Shown: in pieces, positions 1 to 14,500 of the stretch | How positions within the stretch are numbered: position 1 is the first letter of the stretch | Layout of the letters: the number at the start of each line of letters is the position of its first letter | NCBI GenBank assembly: GCA_963924555.1 | Contig: OZ004584.1 | Span: forward strand, 8,191,753 to 8,255,752 | DNA from: Crambe crambe | Lineage: Eukaryota; Porifera; Demospongiae; Poecilosclerida; Crambeidae | Direction of reading: 5' to 3' | DNA length: 64,000 nucleotides | Made by a program: the position numbers and the translations under genes | The notes under the pieces: model-generated | What the model saw: the letters and a program-made list of their open reading frames with translations, nothing else | Told to the model about the DNA's origin: nothing | Database searches by the model: none

Positions 1-3000
1 CTTTTCTCTCATAGGAAAAACTGCTTGGTCATCTTGGGGTAGTTTTGTATGAGTATTTGGGTGAAGAGTATCCTGAAGTACTTGGTAGCATCCTGGGGGG
101 ACTCAAGGCTATCGTCAACGTCATCGGTATGACCAAGATGACCCCACCCATCAAGGACCTGCTTCCACGACTGACTCCAATCTTGAAAAACAGGTTTGAC
201 TACCCTTACATAGTATACCTTTTCCACTGTACTCTCATTTGTAATGAATCAAGGGTTCATTCTTGCTATGATAAGTGGATATGCATTTTTTAGTGCATGT
301 ACATGTGATAAAGTATGCATGTGCATGTATTATACATGCATGTACATGTGATAATTAAGCATGATATGTATAATATATGTATGCCTTATATACTTTCAGT
401 GGATGGAAAATTGTAAGGTTATTTGTACAGATATGGGAATTTTGACCGGATGTTCCACTTAATGTTTAGTGGCTAGTACTGGTGTGATGTGTGGTGACCC
501 ACCCATGAAGGATTGTAGCCGGGATGGTCAGGAACACAATGCCATGTTTTATGGACAAGCCGACTAGCCTGTCTGTGCCACACCTCGTGTACCTCTTACG
601 CAACCTTAAAATGTTTGACAACTTGACCTCCCGAGATCTCCTATTACGTTCACTTCAAAAATGTTTGACAACTCAGCCTTTAGTCTCTAGTATAGAATGT
701 CCTATTTCGTAGCTCCAACTACTTGACCTGATGCTCTGTGTAAAAAATGTCCTATTTTGTCAAACTTGCATGAAAAATGTTACAAGCAAAAGTGTAATAG
801 AATACTTAACTTCTCAAGTCTGTGAAAGTCACATAGGTCAAACTTGAAATTTCAAACACTGAATTGAATTTGGTGGACCATTGATTGGGCAAACTGGCAT
901 TATTTCAAAGAGATGACTTATCTAAAACACTGAAATTGATTTTAGTGGAACATCGGTTGGGAATGGATCGGCAGCCAGCATTATTTCAAGCTCTGTAAGG
1001 GATGCCTTGTTTTAATTGATTAATTGTTTATTTATAGTCAGCGGAGTGAATACCCATCGATATAATACACACACACACACACGTGCTGCTCCCACTGATA
1101 ACATTTGTAGTGTCTTAGGATCCATCCATTCCAGTCTAAAGAACAGGAATTAGAAGTGGGTGATGACAAAGGCGTCAGCTCCCCATCACACCATTAACAG
1201 TGAATGGTTATTAAACCTTACAAGTGTTCAATACATAGGATTGCTGGGTCTATGTACATGGAATACATGGAAGTTGTTGGGTTTTGATGGCTAACTGTAG
1301 TGTTGTGTTAGTGTTGTGTGACAGTGTTCATCTTGTAGCGGATGTAGGGACTATGTATTGGCTGAGTATAAGTATGGAGTGCAGTGGAGTATACACAATA
1401 CTTGTAGGAGGAAGCTACATGTTTTCCATACTATAGTGTAACATACAAAGTCGTCATCAAGTGAAAAAAATTATGATCCAAAAAAAAATGTAGCTGAAAG
1501 TTTTCCTGGTAAAAATTTCAGTATCTTTAGTAAAATCAATGACAATTAAGGGCTATATTGTCTAATAGTTGCATGTGTGTCGAATAATATTTACGAATTT
1601 ATCAGATTATGTCACTCCTGCGAGTGGCGTCCATTGTCTATTTTGACCGTCTCATTTGCATGTATGGAGCTCTCTGCCAACGGCTCCCTACAAATAATCA
1701 ACAGAAGAAGCTTTCGATTTTCGTGAGAAGTTAGGGATTGGTAGACACTATGAAAACAAGTGATTTGCTTACAGGATGGAATTGATTCTACTCACAAAGA
1801 CTAATTGTAACAGAGGAGGATGTCCACGTGTCAAAACACTGCTTATTAGGCCCTTTAAGCACTTGATTATTGCAGAGGTTCCTCAATGTGCCCCCCAATA
1901 CAGAAGAGGCTATCCACATGTCAAAGTGCTTCAATTCTGGATTCTAATCATTGCGGGGGTTCCTCAATGTACTCTTTAATTTCATGAGTCATTCTCCCTT
2001 TTAGAAGATTCTGCAATTAATATCAATCAATGAAAAAATGTGTCTCCTCTCGTAGGTTGCCAAGTGGCCAAAATATAATATCCTAATAGAGTGAAGTTAT
2101 ACAATAGTGTTTGCTATGATAATGAGATGATAACATCAGCTATGCACTCCAATTCAATTTAGATTGTTATGAGGGTCCTAGAGGAGGCAAGGTCAATCAA
2201 TTTATCAATTAATGCTTCCCTATTTCCTATACTGGGATAGGCTGCATTGGACATTTTTTTTGCAGGTGCCTTTTGGAGGTCAGCAAGTGTGGACTGGGTC
2301 TGGTCTTCTAATTTGATTTACAAGTCTCTGTTTCTTTCTGAGTATTCCATATGAGGTCAATTACCCACCCTGTGGAGTATCGAGGTGTTTTACTGTCCTC
2401 TGGATGGCATCTTTCGTCCATCCGATAAATTCACCCTGGGAAGAAGGCAGTTGGCTTCTTTGTATGCTTCATTATTTCAGGGAATTAAAGTTTCATTACA
2501 CATGCAATCATTAGAAGAGGGATTCTTTATTGAAAAGTTATCCTGTTTTTATTATAGGCTGATTAGATTCTGGTAATGTTTATTAGATACCATGCTTTTC
2601 TCTTAGTGGGCAAGAGATTGAAGATTTAGGGTCATAGCTAAACCTCGAGTTGCAATTGGAACTGAAGATGTGCTAAGATCAGTTAGCAGAGACATAACTC
2701 AGGAGTGCTTTTTTTTTTTTTTTTTCCAGCCTGCACATTTCGGGACTGCTTATGTGCTAAGATCAGTTAGCAGAGACATAACTCAGGAGTGCTTTCTTCT
2801 TTTTTTTTTCCAGCCTGCACATTTCGGGACTGGAAATAACCTTCTCAAAGATGTTTACTCTATGATTGGTTAGACCTGTTAAGTCATACATTTGTTTGTA
2901 TGATTTTTGATATCCTCTGTGGTAAAGAAATAATTATAAACGGTTGTTGAGTAAGTATTCCATCCTGGATTATCCTGTTTCGAAGGATGTGTCATTCCTC

Positions 3001-6000
3001 AGTAACTGCATCTAAGCATAAGATAAATAAATGAATTTTAAATCATTACTTCATCTTTTTTCTTCAAGGATTTGGAACTAAAACTAGCATAAACATTTCA
3101 AACTCGATTAAGTGTTGAATATTACCTGTAAGATGGGCTGTACTGTGTTTCAGGGATGTATCATCTAACTGTTTCCTCTGTAGCTGAATGCAAGCATAAA
3201 CAAGGTTTTCTTTCGAGCTAACATGGTTAGACATGTCTTGATAAGTCTTCTGTTGGTGTCTGGAAGGACTGAAACAGTCCCTATGGGCACTGGATTCCAT
3301 CATGCCCCTTCGCAGGGACTTGAAAGGCAGCAAGAAATACCAAACGGATCTCGTTCTGATTCCCTGTTGATGTTTTTTGTCTTGCTTCCATTAATTTTTT
3401 TTCTTCCTCTCTCTCTCTGTGTATTTGAATTCAGCACTGGTTGTTAGGAATGGCATGATTGGATCGTAGTAGGCATGGAAGCCTCACCTCTTCTGTGGCC
3501 ACCCTTTCTCCAGTTTTCCAAGCCTTATTTGAGCTTTCCTCTAATGTTATGTTGTTTGGTTTTCTTTCATATCTTGAATTTTTTACTCTCTTTTTAGGAT
3601 ATGTATGATTATCCCATTTTGTGTCATGCCTAGCCTAGTCCTTTTAAGGTGTTGTGACATATTTCCATTTGCCTCAAATATTCTTCCATTTGTCTAAAGA
3701 AACCACAAGACATTTGCTGTTCCTCCCATTACATCCTACCTCTCTTACCCTTCATCCTGTCAACCCTCCTCCCCTCACGTTCCCATCGTCTCATCTTTCC
3801 CACTTGGCGGGTATGGGATATCATCACTAGTGATGATTTCATGCTACGTAAGTGTTGATTGATTGTGGGGCACACATGCCAATCTGAATTTCATGCAAGA
3901 ATATGAAGTACCGGCATGGCAAAGGATTCAGGTCACATTATACCCATCGGTGCTAAGTTATGTTGTCACAATAAACAGGTCCCACTTTCATAACACTTCT
4001 TACGTTCTCGAGACAATCCTCTTTTGTATGTCCTTATCGGGAAGCCTTGCGGCCAAACCTGTGTCATTGTTAGCTCCCTGAAGTGGACCTCTGTTTTTGA
4101 ATACTTTGGGAAGGCAATGGAGATTTTGTCTGGGTCTTGTACCCCACCTCTTGGGGATCTGTGAATTGGGTGTGTGCCTTTACCTTTTGCTGTTTCTGCA
4201 GTGAACACAAAGCCGAATACTTGTGCTAACTCCCTCCCTACTTTCACCAGACAATTGAATCATTTTGTTAATATGTTTTATTAGACTTAGTCGTAACTAA
4301 ATGTTTTTTTTCCCATAATTACTTTAAAGAAAAATTATATAATGACCACTCCCCTTGGCTGTTGTAATTAAGTAGCTAATTAATGAAGGAGTCTCCCCCT
4401 CTTTCATAGCCATAGACAATCCACTTTAATCAGCATAGGAGTCTCCCCTTAATTATTGCCTCCAGTATATCAATTAGCACAGGAGCCTTGTTTTTTCTCT
4501 GGTGTATATTTTCCACTTGATGCCATATTATGATTTGAAAGAATAATTCTCCAAATTTGTTGAGTCGTAGTCCACAAGGCACGTTCTAGACAAACCTTAT
4601 TTGGATATAAGCGAATACATTAACAAATAAACAATCTCGCATAAATATTTCCTCAAAGTGAACCGTCAGTCTTGAACTGTGGCCTTGTATCGAAGCTTGG
4701 TGGGTGGGGAATGTTTAGTCTCTGTATATCAACATTGAACCATTTTTGTGCTGTGTGTGTGGTATGCCTGCCTTTTAGCACGATGGTTTTGCCTCAAAGA
4801 GTAGTCGACTCTACATTTAAACAAAAATAAGAAAGTCCTTCGATACGAGTAGCTGTCATTGTTATTGTCAGGACCAATTTGGTTTTGCCCAAATTTCGCA
4901 TTGATAGAATTAGAGCTGTAAATCCCCGAGGGCTTTTTTTCAGCAAACATGGATGTATGAAGTCCCATGCACATGTTTTTAGAACGGGAAGATCATTGGC
5001 TTTGCTGCATTTCGAATTCCATTTTGTAATTGAATCATTGTATTGTTATCAAGTTTATTATGTAACGCCTTGTGTGGAAAGCGGAGCTCTTTATTTATGC
5101 CAATCCCTGCGGGTAGAAATCAAATTTTGTTCCGTTTTGAATTAAGTAGATTGGATTAGCTCTATACCAGATGCTCTTTAATGACATTTCCAAATTCACG
5201 TATCCTATTATATAATGATTGTAGGATGGTAGTCAAAAGTTGAATATTGATGGATTCCAGGAATGATTTCTCATTTCTCCCTGAGATGATGGCAGTATTG
5301 GTGTGCTCTCAGTTATTGCACCACAAGATGACTCGCCTACATCCACTAACCACTACATGAATGCTCTGAATATTGAAGGAGGGTCTTACTTTCTTGAGGC
5401 TTAGAGAAACAAGATTGTACTGGAATATAACTAACCCTGTAGAGCTTCTTGTATTATTATCCCACATACATTGCTACCCTGTATATTAAGTGAATTAAGA
5501 CTGCATCTCGAAATCAAAGTGATGCCCTGTTACAGCCTGTCCCATACTTCATTGCTCTGTGATTTGTGTTTTAACTTGTGTGCTTTTCCCCTCTCTTTTT
5601 GCTATTGTTACGCTGCACCATTTCCTTTTTCCCCTCGTTATTCTTTTCTTCTGGCCATTATAACCAACTACCCATTGAAATCTATAGCATTAGAAACTGT
5701 CTCTTCTTTACAAAAGGGGTCAAAGTAGACCTTAAGTTCTTCTATTTAAAAAAACAAAACAAAAAAAACCCTAGTGTTAATAACTTACTTTATCATGAAA
5801 GGATAATGATAATGGAAGAGGGTGTCGTGTAAGAGATAGGTTGAATAAAGTCTGATATTCTGGTCGTGTTGTATTACAGGTTTATGTTTATGGAGAATTC
5901 TTATTTTGTGGATGTTTGCGAAATTTAAGAATGGACTGAAGCAGTAATGTGTGAACCACATCGATTTTGGGCTTTCTAAAAAAACTAAACTGCATGACCA

Positions 6001-8904
6001 CATGAGTGCATTTTGTTATAAATTGGCTCTTGTTTGATCAGTAATATCACTCCCCTATACTTTAAGCCACCTTTTCCCCTTCTTGGCAAAGACATGGCAG
6101 ACGCACTCTGTGAACAATGCTTTCTAAAGACATTGAGCTCTGTTGGAGTTGAAACCACATGTGCGTGGATGCAGGGCCATTTTGATCAGGGCTTGTGGGA
6201 GTCAGGCTTGGTAGACACTTTTCTGTTCTATTCAGGACACTTGAATGAGGGGGTTATTGGAGAGGCCAGTGACAGGCCACTTTTCTTGCTCTGTGTTTTG
6301 TGGGAGTTCGAGACTTCTGATTTGTGGTTTGACACCTCTCTCTCCCTCCAGAACTCGTGGGCTGGGGCTGAGTGTGGTTGCTGGGGCTGAACTAGAAATA
6401 ATTGATTGCAATTTCCACAAGAAATTGCTGATCAGATTTCAGATATGAATAGCCTCTCTAATCAACTCTTCTAGTTGTTGTTGTTATTGTTTATCCAGGT
6501 ATAAACAGTGGCTATTTTAGGGGGTAAAAATCAATTGCCCCTATTATTATTGTTAGTCAAGAGAGGCCTTAAAAATTGAGTTTGATGGTGGTGGTAAGAT
6601 GAGTAGCGGTGACCAGCCTCCTGGTGTAAACTTGACTATTGAAGAGCCCTGCCTCCCATTGTGTCCCAGACTCTGCCAGTCTCCTTCCTACTTCCGTAGT
6701 GATTTCCCATTGTAAAGAGTGGAAGATCATGCATTGGATGGGAGTTTTGTACAGACTTGCATCGATGCTTTTCCTAGTTATTAATATTTTTCCTATAATA
6801 GACTGTGGAAGTATGTAAGTGGGATTAGACTGAATCTTTAATCCAGTGAGCACAGTTTGATGGACAAATGTTCAAGTACATACAGGATGTTCACTATTAC
6901 ATTGCAGGAAATAACTTTTCTTACATGTAACACTGTACTATTCCTGAAACTAATCTAATGAGAACAGCTGCTTAGGTTTAACCCAATTGTGAAGTGGAGG
7001 GGAATTCAGTTTTAGTGTCCAGTTGATTTGATTTAGTTCAGTGCCTGAGGCCAGTGTTTGGAAATGACCACTAATGGAGCCTAATTGCTAGTATTTGGTT
7101 GTCAAATCTGATTTGTGCTTGATTGATTTAGTGGGTCTTGGGCAACTGTTATGGCCAAGATATTTATACTGTGCATGTGGTCTATCACCACATTTTAATT
7201 TAGTGGGTTGTGGATTTTTGGCTGTTTTTCACATTATGCTCAAGCTATTGAGGTAGTGCTGAAATTTTAGTGGCTGTTAAATTTTGGTGGCATTAAGGCT
7301 GTAACATCTGCTCTAAGAGACAACCAAAATACAACTATGACTTACCAAAATGTCCTTCAGCAATTTGTTACAACTCTAGTCAACTCCTTATGTGCTTATT
7401 CAGTGTTAATGAGTGGGAACATTTGGCTAAGCTGATAGTAAGCCCTTAGTAGTTAGAGAACGTTTCCATTTCAAACAGTAACCCATTGTTTTATTTTAAA
7501 GTAATTTTTTGACTTATGGAATATCACTGTCCCTTTCTATAGAAGGAATTTATTTTTGACTGTGCTGAGGTCATAACATGGAAAGATTAGCCATTTCTAT
7601 TGTAGACTTTTTCCCACCACAAGATTGAAGGAAGCTGAGACTAGTCTCTGCTAAGATTTCAATACAACATTCCAATGGGTTTTATAATGGTCTTTAATTA
7701 ATTACAGATACTAATAGAGAGATACGCTGACTATCTGTTTCCCTCTCTCAGTGGTAAACATTAGTGCTTCATAAGGTGTGACACAACAAAGGGTTCTCTC
7801 TATTCTGTGTCAGCTGGAGCACCATGGCTTCACTCGGTTGCATTAAAACCAACTCTTTTAAGTGTCTTCATGGCTTCTTTCAACCTGTGCCGTGTACAAG
7901 CGTAGAAAGACCGGCACTTTGCACTGTTGATGGGGGGCAAATGACATAACAGAGCTATGCAGCCAGTTCAGGGGCCCCACCCTGACTTGTGGTGTCTGAA
8001 AACACCCAACAAACACACCGGATGGTAATAACCTCTCTATTGGATGCTGCTATCCGAACCATATCCAGGCTGGGGCTGCTAATATTCCTTTTAAAAATTC
8101 GCTCTCCTGTCTCTTTTATCCAACATTTTGTTGGTGTTTTGCATGGTAGAGTAGATTCCTCTGTATCTATGGGAACTACAAGTAGCATGTCCCTGCACAT
8201 GTACATTGCAGATTTTCACATGTACATGCATGTGCACTAACAGTTATTTTTCTTCATAAAATTCAATTTCTCTACGTGATTATTTTTAAATAGTAAAATT
8301 GTATTAAAAGACTTGTACTATATAATTACTTTAAGAAATCCTCTGCCAATTTTTAAAGTTTTCCCCCTTTTTTTTCTTGTCTCAGACATGAAAAGGTCCA
8401 GGAGAACTGCATTGATTTGGTTGGTCGTATTGCTGACAGAGGGGCGGAGTTTGTCCCAGCTAAGGAGTGGATGAGGATCTGTTTTGAGTTGCTTGAGCTG
8501 CTGAAGGCACACAAGAAAGCCATTAGGAGGGCCACTGTCAACACCTTCGGCTACATTGCCAAGGCCATTGGGTAAGTCTATCAGGAAGGGAAAGGACAGA
8601 GAGAGAGATTGCAGGTTATCCTAATATGGGTATTTTCCTACTGGCTGATATAAGCACACTCATGGTGGAAATATTCACCAACAAAACAATCAAAAAATCA
8701 TCTTCCTTGTCTCCATCCTTCCAAACCAGCTTCATCCTTTTTCCAAGAAGAGGTTCTTACTTAATCCATTGATTTATCCTGGTTTTACTGACATGATATG
8801 ACTTCAGCCATAACAAATGTATCATTCCATGAAAGGATTTTATCCCTACAATGTAAATGTAAATATAATACTTTCAGAAAATATCTCTATTCCATGATCA
8901 TTTA

Positions 8905-8986
<82 letters not shown>

Positions 8987-11507
8987 CCTCTCTCTCCCTC
9001 CCTCCCTCCCTCCCTCCCTCCCTCTCTCTCTCTCTCTCTCTCCCTCCCTCTCTCTCTCTCTCTCCCTCCCTCTCTCTCTCCCTTTCCCTCCCTCCCTCTC
9101 TCCCCCCCCCCCCCCAGGCCTCAAGATGTGCTAGCCACTCTCCTGAACAATCTCAAAGTCCAGGAACGTCAGATGAGGGTGTGTACGACAGTCGCCATAG
9201 CAATCGTGGCAGAGACCTGTTCCCCTTTCACAGTGCTGCCTGCACTGATGAACGAATACAGAGTCCCAGAACTCAACGTCCAGAACGGAGTCTTAAAGAG
9301 TCTGTCATTTTTATTTGAGTACATCGGTGAGATGGGCAAGGATTACATTTATGCAGTCACTCCTCTCTTGGAAGATGCCCTAATGGATAGGTAAGTGATA
9401 AAGTATGACATAATATGCAGAGCAACTCCAGCATCTACAATCAGGATAATAGAGTATTTTGCATGGATATTTTTTATCATTCCAAAGGGTAGCAACCATT
9501 TTGTTGCACAGCCTCATAAAATATAGTACAAATTGAAAAAACGGCCACCGAAAAAGATGCATTGTCAAATGCTCTAAACACTTTATGGAGTGTTATGATG
9601 AAATAGGTGTATTATGGGGTTACATCTTCTTGGTTTGTCGTGTCCAAAGCTATATTTATAGCTTGGAATGTCTACTACTCTTTAAGACTTATGTTAGTAG
9701 CAAGTGCTGCTTTAGCCAAAGAAGAGTCATTATTATTAGCCTACACTTTTCGAACAAACTGCGCCAGTTTCATTTTCCATATTGCGACAGGAACAGATTA
9801 TAGAGATTCAGGAAGTCCTCATCACGAGGTTTCTTCTTGTTTTCCAATATGCTGAGGATGGTAGTATGCACCCGTCTGGCAAACAGCTGCTAGGACTTTA
9901 AGTTATGTCTTTCCTATCTACGTGTCAGTATTTCTCTTGAGAATCACTCCCCACGGGTTTGAAAATCCCCCTCCCTCCCTCCCCTTCCTTTCATCACTTT
10001 GTGTGACTCGTGCTATGTCTCTCCCTCTCTCTGTGTGTATCCTGTGGATACACTTCTTCCCTGGACTGCCCCTTGCAAAAAAAATAACAAACCTTTCTTA
10101 TGAGAGAGTGCACTAACACTCTCTATATAGGGATGACCCATAGACTTAATGCAATCTGGATTTCTAATTTTAATCGTGATTGTAATTTTTATTTTTGTAA
10201 GGATGAATTCGTTATACAGACCCAACAGGGTGGAATTAACTGTCTGATTTTTCTTCACTAAATTCTTTCCCCTTGATTAAGTGACTGACTAAATATGTAC
10301 ATGGCATGTACATAGCATGTGCATGGCATGTAGATGAGATCAACTATAGACAGCCTATTGAAGTGGAACAAGTTAATGTGATCTTTTTCAAGTGCAGCCA
10401 AGTTGCCATTTGTGAGATTCAACAGACTCTCATCTTGTCTCAACAGAAAAGTGACATTCACTTTGAGGTTGACCAGTAGTCAAGGGATGATGCTAGATCA
10501 TGTCTTTAATCCTCTCTCATACATTTCGTCTGCAAGTGAGGTCATGGCTACCTTTAAGGACAGCAATGGAAGAAAATATAGTACACCATGCAGATTTTTT
10601 TTCTATTTCTTTGCACAAGGCCATATTATAACAAAGCAAAAGAATTTGATCACACTAGATACCTTGCTTTATAAGATATATATGCTCGGTTGGAGTAGAC
10701 AGCATCTGGAGTATCCACTACGTTCATGGCCGTAAGTGCAGTGCTTTGACAGCACCTCATGGTTGAGCCGAACATGAATTTACTTTTGGAGGTTTTGTAT
10801 TTGGACATGCTATTTTGCAGATAATGCATGTAGCGGAGAGGTTTTTAGGGCGAGGAGAATAAAGTGTGGTGGCCGACCCAGTTGCGTAAGAATCATACTT
10901 GCCTTGCTAAGGACCACGTGTCCTGCTAGTGGGATATAATCACATGTCCTGCTAATGGGATAGGATCACGTGTCCTGCTAAGATAGGACCAGGTGTCCTG
11001 CTAGTTGGATAGGATCATTATGTCCTGCTAGAATGGGACCAGGTGTCCTGCTAGTTGGATAGGATCATTATGTCCTGCTAGAATGGGACCAGGTGTCCTG
11101 CTGCTGGAGGACGATATATTATATTTCTCTCTTTTCGTAGCAAGAACTCCATTTATGCAATGTTGCACAACATTAGTACATCTTGAATTGAATCATATTG
11201 TGGTATTGTTCCGAGAAGAGCTTGTGGTGGAAATGGAAGTTCTAGGTGGTTTTTATTTAATTAACCTCAGGAGTGGGACCACTTACATCTCTACAAAACC
11301 ACCTCCGCTCTTTGCTTGAGTGCTTTGTAGTTGTGGTGACTTGTGCTGGTTTGAGAAACAGGGAGCGTTAAACTTTTTCACTTTTGCACACACATGTATA
11401 AACCCTCATGTAACAATACATGTGTTTGACCTCGCATGCAAGTTAACTGTATGTACATGTGATTGGAGATCATAATGGGAGAAGAAATTTTTCCAGTCAA
11501 GTCATAT

Positions 11508-11559
<52 letters not shown>

Positions 11560-14500
11560 AAGCATAATAATACGGGGCCTTGGAATATTGATATAACTTT
11601 AAATAAAGGGGAATTTTGCATCGTTCATCCATCCATTTGGCCTGTGGGCTTGGATTCATTAGCTGGGGTTGGCTTGTGGGCCTACTTATGCCATTAGCAG
11701 AGGTTGGCTGGCACTGGATGTCCCCAGTAGACAAGTTGCTTGTAGCTTGCTTGTTGCATGCAACACACCCAGAAATGGAGCTTAAATGGAGAGTTGTTAA
11801 GAGGGAAGAAGAACTACATTCTCCTGCTTCCAAAAACCGAACAATTCCATCGAATGTTTTCGCATGTCGTGGCCTTTTAGTGGAACAGGCTGCATGGCAA
11901 CGTCAGGGAAAATGTACATTTGCCAGGTGAAGTGGGTTCATTATGCCTCCACTTAACAGCATAACTGAACAATTAACTTGTCCTCCTCAGAAAAACACGT
12001 TATATATTATAAGTATGCTTGCATTCTTGCAGTATGAAGTAGCTTGATATGGTTATGATGACATGTTTATCTCTTTGGTATGATACATCGTTATTGCTAA
12101 CTGTAATGCAATAATATTGTATGATATTCAATCCCACTAAACGTGTGTTCTTGGAATGAATGAGTGTGCTTATGTACTGCACTGAGTGATGTTTCGATTG
12201 GTAAGTGTGTGTACCCTTAGAGTGCTCCTATAACTAACAACAATTGATTTTAAAATGTGCTTCGGGTCAGGTGAGGTCATCTCAGGTTTCAACCTGTGTG
12301 TATACTCCTAGAATTAACGATAATTGGTTTAAGATGTGCTTCAGGTCAGGTCATCTAAGGCTTTGACCTTACCCTCTAGAGGTGTTTGCTGGAAGGATCT
12401 ATGGCTGAGATGGAGAACTGTTAAGTTTTCATGAATTGCTCAAGAAGGCATTTCATGTGTCTGGATCAGCAATATAGAGGCTTCTACTTAGGCATGTACA
12501 CCATTAGAGTCCATACTGAGGAAGACTGCTATATCAATTTTTCCGGTGCAAAGCTTCCATTTTGAAATATTCATTTCCCATCTAGCAGCCATATAGTAAC
12601 ATGTACCAGTATGTTCCTACATAACCTGACAGTTGTACTGACTCAATTCCTTCAACTGATGCCTTCGTACTAGAGTCAGTGTCAACTGGCTACAACAGGC
12701 TGTCATCTAGTAGAGTAAATATTTCCTTGCATTCTCGGAAAACGGCAAATGCAGGTTACTCATGTGGAGAGTACCATGTCTTGCACCTGAGGAAGTTCAC
12801 GTCACTGAAATACAGATAGTGACAGTAGCAGTGTTATTCATAATGCACTTTAGGCAGTCACTGGTCTTATTAGAGAAATGTGAAGTCACACTGCTCTTCT
12901 GTGCTTTAATGATGATATAATTCTGCTGGTCATTTGGAATGTAGCGACTACTTTATTGTTTTGATGGTCTGAACTCAATTACAAGTGATAATTAAAATGG
13001 TTTATGTAAATTGCCCACTTAATTGAAAATTGATCCTCTATAAACAATGTTATGCAAGTCTGCTCTGTTAATATCCTCAAGTTTTAAATAATAGGTCATC
13101 TATTGCATGACTCATCTACTACGATGCTGACTACTTGCAATGCTGACCTACTTGTACAGGACAGCTATGATTGATGTCTGCAGTGGTGGTGACCTGTAAG
13201 ATATCATTGCTTTCATACTCTCTTGGAGGAGTTGCTATAACCATATGATTTCCATAGCTTCTATAATTTGAGGTGATACTGAGGCCTCTGAGGTGACGTT
13301 AGGTTGTATTGACTTTCTGGTCATGAAATGATCTTAGGCTCTTTGGAGTAATTTGTAAATTTAAGTGATAGAAATGAGCTTGTAAGTTCTCTCCAAACTG
13401 CATCTCTACAAAAGTCAGAAATAAGACGAGAGCTAGAACTCCATTTATAGTGTCAAAACCCTATCAAATTCCCCAAATTACTTCTGCTTACTGACAGCCT
13501 TAAAATTATGTTTATAACTTTGCTGGCTTTGAAATAGGACACTGGGTTTTAGAGGTGTCAAATTATCTGTATCAGAATTCTCCCTCCAGGCATAGATTCA
13601 GATATCCCCTTCCTTAATATTATTATTGTTGGTGTTTTAATGATAATTTTAATTAGTGGAATTAGACATGGGTTATCCTCAATGCACTTTCAGCACATAC
13701 CCAGTTGTTCTCCATAGACGCTTGTCACTCACTCTCCAACACATCTGGGCAAGCTTCAGTTTCAACCATGGAGGTAGCATGTGAACACATGCATGTTAAC
13801 TGCCAAGTGCATGCATGATGCATCCATACATGCATGTGAATGTGCATGTGAATGTAATGGTTTCCACAGAGTAATGTGTAATAACACCTCTAGTGTGTTT
13901 ATAAGCAGCAAAAAAATCTTGCCATTCGATCCACACACACTTCTCTGTCTTACCTGACCAAGTGGTTTTGAGTTACATATCCGATATCATTAAAGACCTC
14001 AGGCAATCGGGCAAGGTCAGTCTCGAGTTCAAGAAAGAATCCCTTTAAAAGACTTGCTCACTCAGTTGGCTTCTGGTTTCCTGTGTGCTTGGGGCTTTGT
14101 TGAAGGCCATTGCTTACACACAGTCTTCTTGTATAGGCAGCACCTGTGCCTCTTTCCCACCAATCCCACTTCTTATCAACCGCCCTCTCCAAAGGATGCT
14201 TCATGAGCCCCACTGCTACCAACTTGACCTCTATAAGTTTTACGTTGGAAAGTCTTCTTTTACAACATTTCAAAGGAATTGGAGTAGCTTTGTTTTACAT
14301 GTGGCTCTTAAATTATTATTTTCGTATGTAGGGCTACTATGCTCTGCATTTATCCACTAGAGGGATTTGGTGACTTCATGATTAATTTTATTTTCACTGC
14401 TTTGATGTACTTTTTTCTTTTGCTTTGGGTTCAAGTGTAATGTGTTCAGGTGTCATTCCCTTTAAGGCTGGTGTTTTTATTTTGAAGTCCAGTGTTGGCT

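Larger units (their letters stand above)
194..8385 (+). other. SF3B1 intron, 8.2 kb, no gene seen
   Basis: AT-rich intron with no convincing exon, tRNA or transposase on either strand. It holds small tandem duplications near 1812-1976 and 2670-2835, a short AC run near 1069-1081, CATG-rich palindromic patches (near 300-350 and 8210-8240) and poly-T or poly-A tracts. The open frames in it are short and lack splice or codon support. Confidence 0.6.

Noticed and set aside
3863-4247. Overlapping frames in the first SF3B1 intron, and those near 6034-6448 and 15733-16104
   Set aside because: No splice-site, codon or homology support; lengths are as expected by chance in a long intron.
8906-9124. 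Long minus-strand frame of Arg/Glu repeats
   Set aside because: It is the translation of the CT/GA microsatellite before an SF3B1 exon.
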